From positions 1 through 45,109 of the forward strand of contig JAUICG010000036.1 in NCBI GenBank assembly GCA_030427485.1: a stretch of DNA of 45,109 bases. The letters are read 5' to 3'. The stretch's first letter is position 1. Each line of letters starts with the position of its first letter. Of the stretch, positions 41,636 to 45,109 are shown one piece after another. A model generated the notes under the pieces. That model was not told the DNA's origin and did not search any database. It saw only the letters and a program-made list of their open reading frames with translations. The position numbers and the translations under genes were made by a program. Origin of the DNA: Gammaproteobacteria bacterium. Its GTDB lineage: Bacteria > Pseudomonadota > Gammaproteobacteria > Pseudomonadales > Halieaceae.

Positions 41636-44072
41636 AGCGCGCGCCCTGGAGACAGCCCGGGTCTGCTTCCACTGCGGCGAACCCGTCGCGCCGGACCTCG
41701 ACCTCAGCGTGGTAATCGACGGCGAATCGCGCGCGATGTGCTGTCAGGGTTGTCGTGCCGTGGCCAGCCTGATAACCGGAAGCGGACTTGAGAACTTCTA
41801 CCGCCAGCGCACGAACTACAACGAGCGACCTGAATCACAGGCGCCGCCAAACCTGGAAGCGTTCCGCGTGTACGATGACCCACTGCTGGCCGCCACGTTT
41901 TCCGAGTCCAGGGAAGACGGTACGGTCGAGGTCAGCCTGCTGCTCGGCGGCGTGAACTGCGCAGCCTGTACCTGGCTGATTGAGCACTCGATGAACCGCT
42001 TGCCCGGCGTGTCACAGGCACTGGTCAATCTGCAGCAGAGCCGGCTCGATATCCGCTTCGATCCCGCGCACCAAACGCTGAGCGGCCTGTTCGCCCACGT
42101 ACACAATCTTGGCTACCGTCCGCGCCCCTACCACACCAGCACAGCGCGGAAACAGGCCAGCGAACAGTATCGCGCGGATTTGCGCCGCCTGGCGGTCGCC
42201 GGGCTCGGCATGATGCAGGTCGGCATGTTCGCAATCGCGCTGCATGCCGGGGATATCCAGGGTATCGAGGAAAACTACCGCGCGTTGCTGCGCTGGGTGA
42301 GCCTGCCGGTGGCGGGCTTCGTCGTGGTGTATTCCGCGCGGCCGTTTTTCAGCGCCGCCTGGCGCCACCTCAGGCGGGGTGCGCTGGTGATGGATTTGCC
42401 TGTGTCCCTGGCTATCGGCCTCGCGTTCGCCGCCAGCGCATGGGCCACGATCAGTGGTAGCGGCCAGGTGTACTTCGACTCGGTCGTCATGTTCACTTTT
42501 TTGCTGCTGCTGGCGCGCTTCCTGGAGCGGCGTTCCCAGCAGCGGCAACTGTTCATCTGGTCGGACGCAGAAAGCAGCCTGCCCAGCGCGGCGACATTAC
42601 AGCGCAACGGTCAGTGGGTTACCGTACCACGCATGCAACTCAGGCCACAGGACACCATACTGGTCAAGGCGGGCGATTCGGTACCCGTCGATGCCCGGGT
42701 GCTCCAGGGTAACAGTGCGGTAAAAGAAGATACCTTTAACGGCGAACACCTGCCCCGTGCGGTAGCAGCGGGCGATACCATCTTTGCAGGGACAGTTAAC
42801 GTCGATGCCGCGGTACAGGCATCCGTACTGGTCGACTACAAGGACAGCCGGCTGGCCGCGCTGCAACGCTCCGTCGAAATGGCGCAACACAGCAAACCGC
42901 GAATCACCATCCTGGCAGATCGCATCGCCTCCTGGTTTGTGGCGGGCATTTTGCTTGTCACAACGACGACCGCGCTGGTGTGGTGGCAGACTGTACCGGA
43001 TCAGGCTTTCTGGATTGCCCTCTCGGTACTGGTCATCAGTTGCCCCTGCGCGCTGGCACTGGCCACGCCGGCAGCCCTCACCAATGCGGCCGCTGCGCTG
43101 CGTGCGCGCGGTATCATTGTGCGCACTGAAAACGCACTGGAGTCGCTGTCAGGCTGCACACACCTCTTGTTCGATAAAACCGGGACACTGACGCAAGGGC
43201 TGCTGACAATTGCCGAGGTACGTCCACTGGGTGATATGCCTGGCGCAGCCGTTCTCGCTACCGCCGCCGCATTGCAACGCTACTCGACGCATCCGGTGGC
43301 GCGGGCATTCAGCGCGATTGAGGAGGCCCCGGGCGGCGTGGATATCACGTACGTAGTGGGAGCCGGGCTCGAAGGGTATTTCGGCGATCAGCGTTACCGT
43401 ATCGGCAGCCTGCACTTCTGCCGGGAGATAGCGCCGGACTTTCCCGCAACGCCGGAGCGCGGCCTCTACTGGATCGGTCTGTGCCGGCAAGGTGCGCCAC
43501 TCGCCTGGATCGGCCTCACTGATGCCGAAAGACCGGAATCCAGGGGCGTAGTAGGCACGGTGCGCGAGATGGGCCTGCACATAGAACTGCTCTCTGGCGA
43601 TAGTTCCGCCCAGGCTCCCCTGCTGGCTCGCAGACTTGGCATACAGACAGTGAACAGCAACCAGTCTCCACAACAAAAGATGGCCCATGTGCAAGCGCTA
43701 CAGCGCGACGGCGCGGTGGTTGCCATGGTAGGTGACGGACTCAACGATGCCCCGGTACTGGGCGTAGCCGACGCCTCATTTGCCGTCAGTGGCGCCACCG
43801 ACCTGGCGCGCAGTCAGGCCGATTTCGTGATCGTCGACGGCAACCTGGAACAAATCACTGAAACCCTGCACAAAGCACGACAGTGCCGCCAGGTGATACG
43901 ACAGAATCTGGCATGGGCTCTGGGCTACAATTTGTGCGCCATACCCTTGGCCGCCATGGGTTTTGTGCCGCCCTGGGCAGCGGCAATTGGCATGTCACTG
44001 AGCTCCCTGCTGGTCGTTGGTAATTCAATGCGACTTCACCGAGGAACACCATGCAAAGCCTCTACTTGTTGA
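41619..44072 (+). CDS. ccoI: copper-transporting P1B-type ATPase FixI/CcoI
   Basis: Exports copper across the inner membrane for cbb3 assembly (CopA2-like). 817 residues from the ATG at 41619. Cysteine-rich N-terminus (CFHCG, CCQGC), then an HMA domain with GGVNCAAC (C114, C117). Eight membrane helices follow. The ion-site motif CPC is at 475-477, the phosphorylation motif DKTGTLT begins at D519, and the hinge GDGLNDAP is near 706. The N-terminal zinc-ribbon-like part is typical of FixI rather than CopA. Confidence 0.95.
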   Translation: MPSQAEARALETARVCFHCGEPVAPDLDLSVVIDGESRAMCCQGCRAVASLITGSGLENFYRQRTNYNERPESQAPPNLEAFRVYDDPLLAATFSESREDGTVEVSLLLGGVNCAACTWLIEHSMNRLPGVSQALVNLQQSRLDIRFDPAHQTLSGLFAHVHNLGYRPRPYHTSTARKQASEQYRADLRRLAVAGLGMMQVGMFAIALHAGDIQGIEENYRALLRWVSLPVAGFVVVYSARPFFSAAWRHLRRGALVMDLPVSLAIGLAFAASAWATISGSGQVYFDSVVMFTFLLLLARFLERRSQQRQLFIWSDAESSLPSAATLQRNGQWVTVPRMQLRPQDTILVKAGDSVPVDARVLQGNSAVKEDTFNGEHLPRAVAAGDTIFAGTVNVDAAVQASVLVDYKDSRLAALQRSVEMAQHSKPRITILADRIASWFVAGILLVTTTTALVWWQTVPDQAFWIALSVLVISCPCALALATPAALTNAAAALRARGIIVRTENALESLSGCTHLLFDKTGTLTQGLLTIAEVRPLGDMPGAAVLATAAALQRYSTHPVARAFSAIEEAPGGVDITYVVGAGLEGYFGDQRYRIGSLHFCREIAPDFPATPERGLYWIGLCRQGAPLAWIGLTDAERPESRGVVGTVREMGLHIELLSGDSSAQAPLLARRLGIQTVNSNQSPQQKMAHVQALQRDGAVVAMVGDGLNDAPVLGVADASFAVSGATDLARSQADFVIVDGNLEQITETLHKARQCRQVIRQNLAWALGYNLCAIPLAAMGFVPPWAAAIGMSLSSLLVVGNSMRLHRGTPCKASTC

Positions 44073-44248
44073 TACCCATCGCACTCGTCTTCTGTGTGAT
44101 AGCCATCAAGCTCCTGCTGTGGGCGATCAGCAGTGGGCAGTACGATGACCTGGACAAGGAGGCCTGGCGCATACTGGCCGATGACGATCCCGCCAAACCC
44201 GAACCGTCCACCCGGGACAGGTCTACCCCCGCCCCCAACGATGATTGA
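44051..44248 (+). CDS. ccoS: cbb3 oxidase maturation protein CcoS
   Basis: A 65-residue protein with one membrane helix (about 4-27, LLIPIALVFCVIAIKLLLWAI core) followed by the family's SGQYDDLDKEAWRIL stretch. CcoS is needed to insert heme b/copper into CcoN. It overlaps the end of ccoI by 22 bp, completing ccoGHIS. Confidence 0.92.
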   Translation: MQSLYLLIPIALVFCVIAIKLLLWAISSGQYDDLDKEAWRILADDDPAKPEPSTRDRSTPAPNDD

Positions 44249-44942
44249 CGCGACCCAGGCCGGATCCGCATTTCTGCTGGGCCTGTCCGGGGCCGGCCAC
44301 TGCCTGGGAATGTGCGGCGGCATAGCGGCGGCGCTCAACCTGGGCGGGACCCGCTCGACCGCGATCACCGTCGCTTACCACTGTGGCCGTATCGCCAGCT
44401 ATACCACGCTGGGCGCATTGTTGGGACTGGCGGCGGGCAGTATCGATATCAGCGCCTGGACAGTTGTACTGCGCTACCTTGCGGGCGCACTGTTAATCGG
44501 TATGGGACTCTACGTTGCCGGCTGGTGGCGCGGAATGGCGCTACTGGAACGCGCGGGAGCAACCCTGTGGCTGCCGGTGCAGCGCATCTCTTCCGGGTGG
44601 ATTCCATTGCGGCGATGGCCGCAGGGCTTCGCACTGGGCCTGTGCTGGGGGCTGATGCCCTGCGGCCTGATCTACAGCAGCCTCGCCTGGGCTGCAACCG
44701 CACAGAACGCCACTACCTCGGCGCTGATGATGCTGTTGTTCGGGCTTGGCACATTACCCGCGATGCTGTCGACCAGTTTCGGGGCGGCGCGCCTGCAGGC
44801 CCTGTTGCGGCGCAGAGGGTTGAAAATCGTGATTGCGCTGCTGCTTATTGGCTCGGGATTATGGACGCTGTACGCGACCGCTTCACACACGGGGCATCAC
44901 GGTCACGCGGCGCATTCGGCGGCACAACACCATGCACAGTAG
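44241..44942 (+). CDS. SafE/TauE-like (DsbD-type fold) membrane protein
   Basis: A 233-residue protein with about six hydrophobic segments. From the ATG at 44241 it begins with GLSGAGHCLGMCGGIAAAL, and later has GLCWGLMPCGLIYSSLAWA; paired C/M/G-rich motifs of this kind are conserved in the sulfite exporter TauE/SafE (UreH-like) family regularly found after ccoS. Similar proteins are implicated in copper or cytochrome oxidase maturation, but the substrate is unproven. The C-terminus is histidine-rich (HTGHHGHAAH), compatible with metal binding. It overlaps the ccoS stop by 8 bp. Confidence 0.85.
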   Translation: MIDATQAGSAFLLGLSGAGHCLGMCGGIAAALNLGGTRSTAITVAYHCGRIASYTTLGALLGLAAGSIDISAWTVVLRYLAGALLIGMGLYVAGWWRGMALLERAGATLWLPVQRISSGWIPLRRWPQGFALGLCWGLMPCGLIYSSLAWAATAQNATTSALMMLLFGLGTLPAMLSTSFGAARLQALLRRRGLKIVIALLLIGSGLWTLYATASHTGHHGHAAHSAAQHHAQ

Positions 44943-44987
44943 TGCCGATTGCCACTGATGACGCCCTTTGCAGCGTGCCGAGAAGCC

Positions 44988-45109
44988 TCAAAACTTGTAG
45001 GCGATGCCCACGTTGTAGACCCAGGGGTCGATATCCACATCGAACTTGACCTTGGCCGCGGTCGCGCCATTGGCCTTGGCCGTGATTTCCGCTGTAGTAT
45101 CGATATCGA
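44988..45109 (-). CDS. OmpW-family outer-membrane protein (C-terminal part only)
   Basis: About 39 codons at the right edge, reading on minus to a TGA at 44988-44990. They encode the last strands of a beta-barrel and end in DIDPWVYNVGIAYKF, the typical OmpW C-terminus with its terminal aromatic residue for BAM recognition. The rest lies outside the window. It converges on the SafE-like gene across a 45-bp gap in which no terminator is obvious. Confidence 0.8.
   Translation of the reverse strand, partial: DIDTTAEITAKANGATAAKVKFDVDIDPWVYNVGIAYKF

Overview
The window (45,109 bp, GC-rich) comes from a gammaproteobacterium. The order rpoE/algU-mucABCD-lepA-lepB-rnc-era-recO-acpS, the cysM-relA-mazG run, the nadB/sdhE/ygfZ cluster, and an FNR/Anr regulator beside hemN and ccoNOQP-GHIS all match Pseudomonas-like and marine (Cellvibrionales/Halieaceae-type) gammaproteobacteria. 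The family-level placement is inference; there is no rRNA or other direct marker. No tRNA, rRNA, CRISPR array, complete insertion sequence or prophage was seen.

Layout. 1-235: the start of a lysine/alanine/proline-rich histone-H1-like protein built on an 18-bp tandem repeat, running off the left edge. 426-5155 (minus): adk, mazG, relA, cysM (nucleotide housekeeping, the stringent response, cysteine synthesis). 5246-11047 (minus): acpS, recO, era, rnc, a DUF4845 gene, lepB and lepA; pdxJ, usual between recO and acpS, is absent. 11206-15450 (minus): the envelope-stress operon rpoE-mucA-mucB-mucC-mucD, with a near-consensus sigma-E promoter in front of rpoE. 15715-19037: nadB (+), ygfX and sdhE (-), ygfZ (+), genes for NAD synthesis, flavinylation and Fe-S maintenance.

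19081-25511 (minus) is the most unusual part. It is a tightly packed operon npdG-cofE-cofD-cofC-cofGH(fused)-ung holding a complete set of genes for the deazaflavin cofactor F420 plus the F420:NADP oxidoreductase that reduces it. F420 is best known from methanogens and actinobacteria; a complete set is uncommon in gammaproteobacteria. A short-chain dehydrogenase is divergent from it.

26507-32069: a roughly 100-bp MITE-like inverted repeat, then a promoter with an adjacent dyad driving a 1374-residue DUF1631-GGDEF-EAL protein (degenerate GGDEF, apparently intact EAL) and, 11 bp downstream, a LuxR-type regulator. 32153-33265 (minus): a PhyH-like Fe(II)/2-oxoglutarate dioxygenase. 33380-44942 (+): the low-oxygen respiration region of hemN, fnr/anr, a Yip1-family membrane protein, ccoNOQP, ccoGHIS and a SafE-like exporter. 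hemN has an FNR box at exactly -41.5 from a predicted start site. The right edge holds the C-terminus of an OmpW-family porin (-).

Together the right-hand genes give a microaerobic module: Anr senses oxygen, HemN makes heme without oxygen, and the cbb3 oxidase with its copper and heme assembly factors respires at low oxygen. What the F420 made by the central operon is used for is not shown in the window; NpdG is the only F420-dependent enzyme present.
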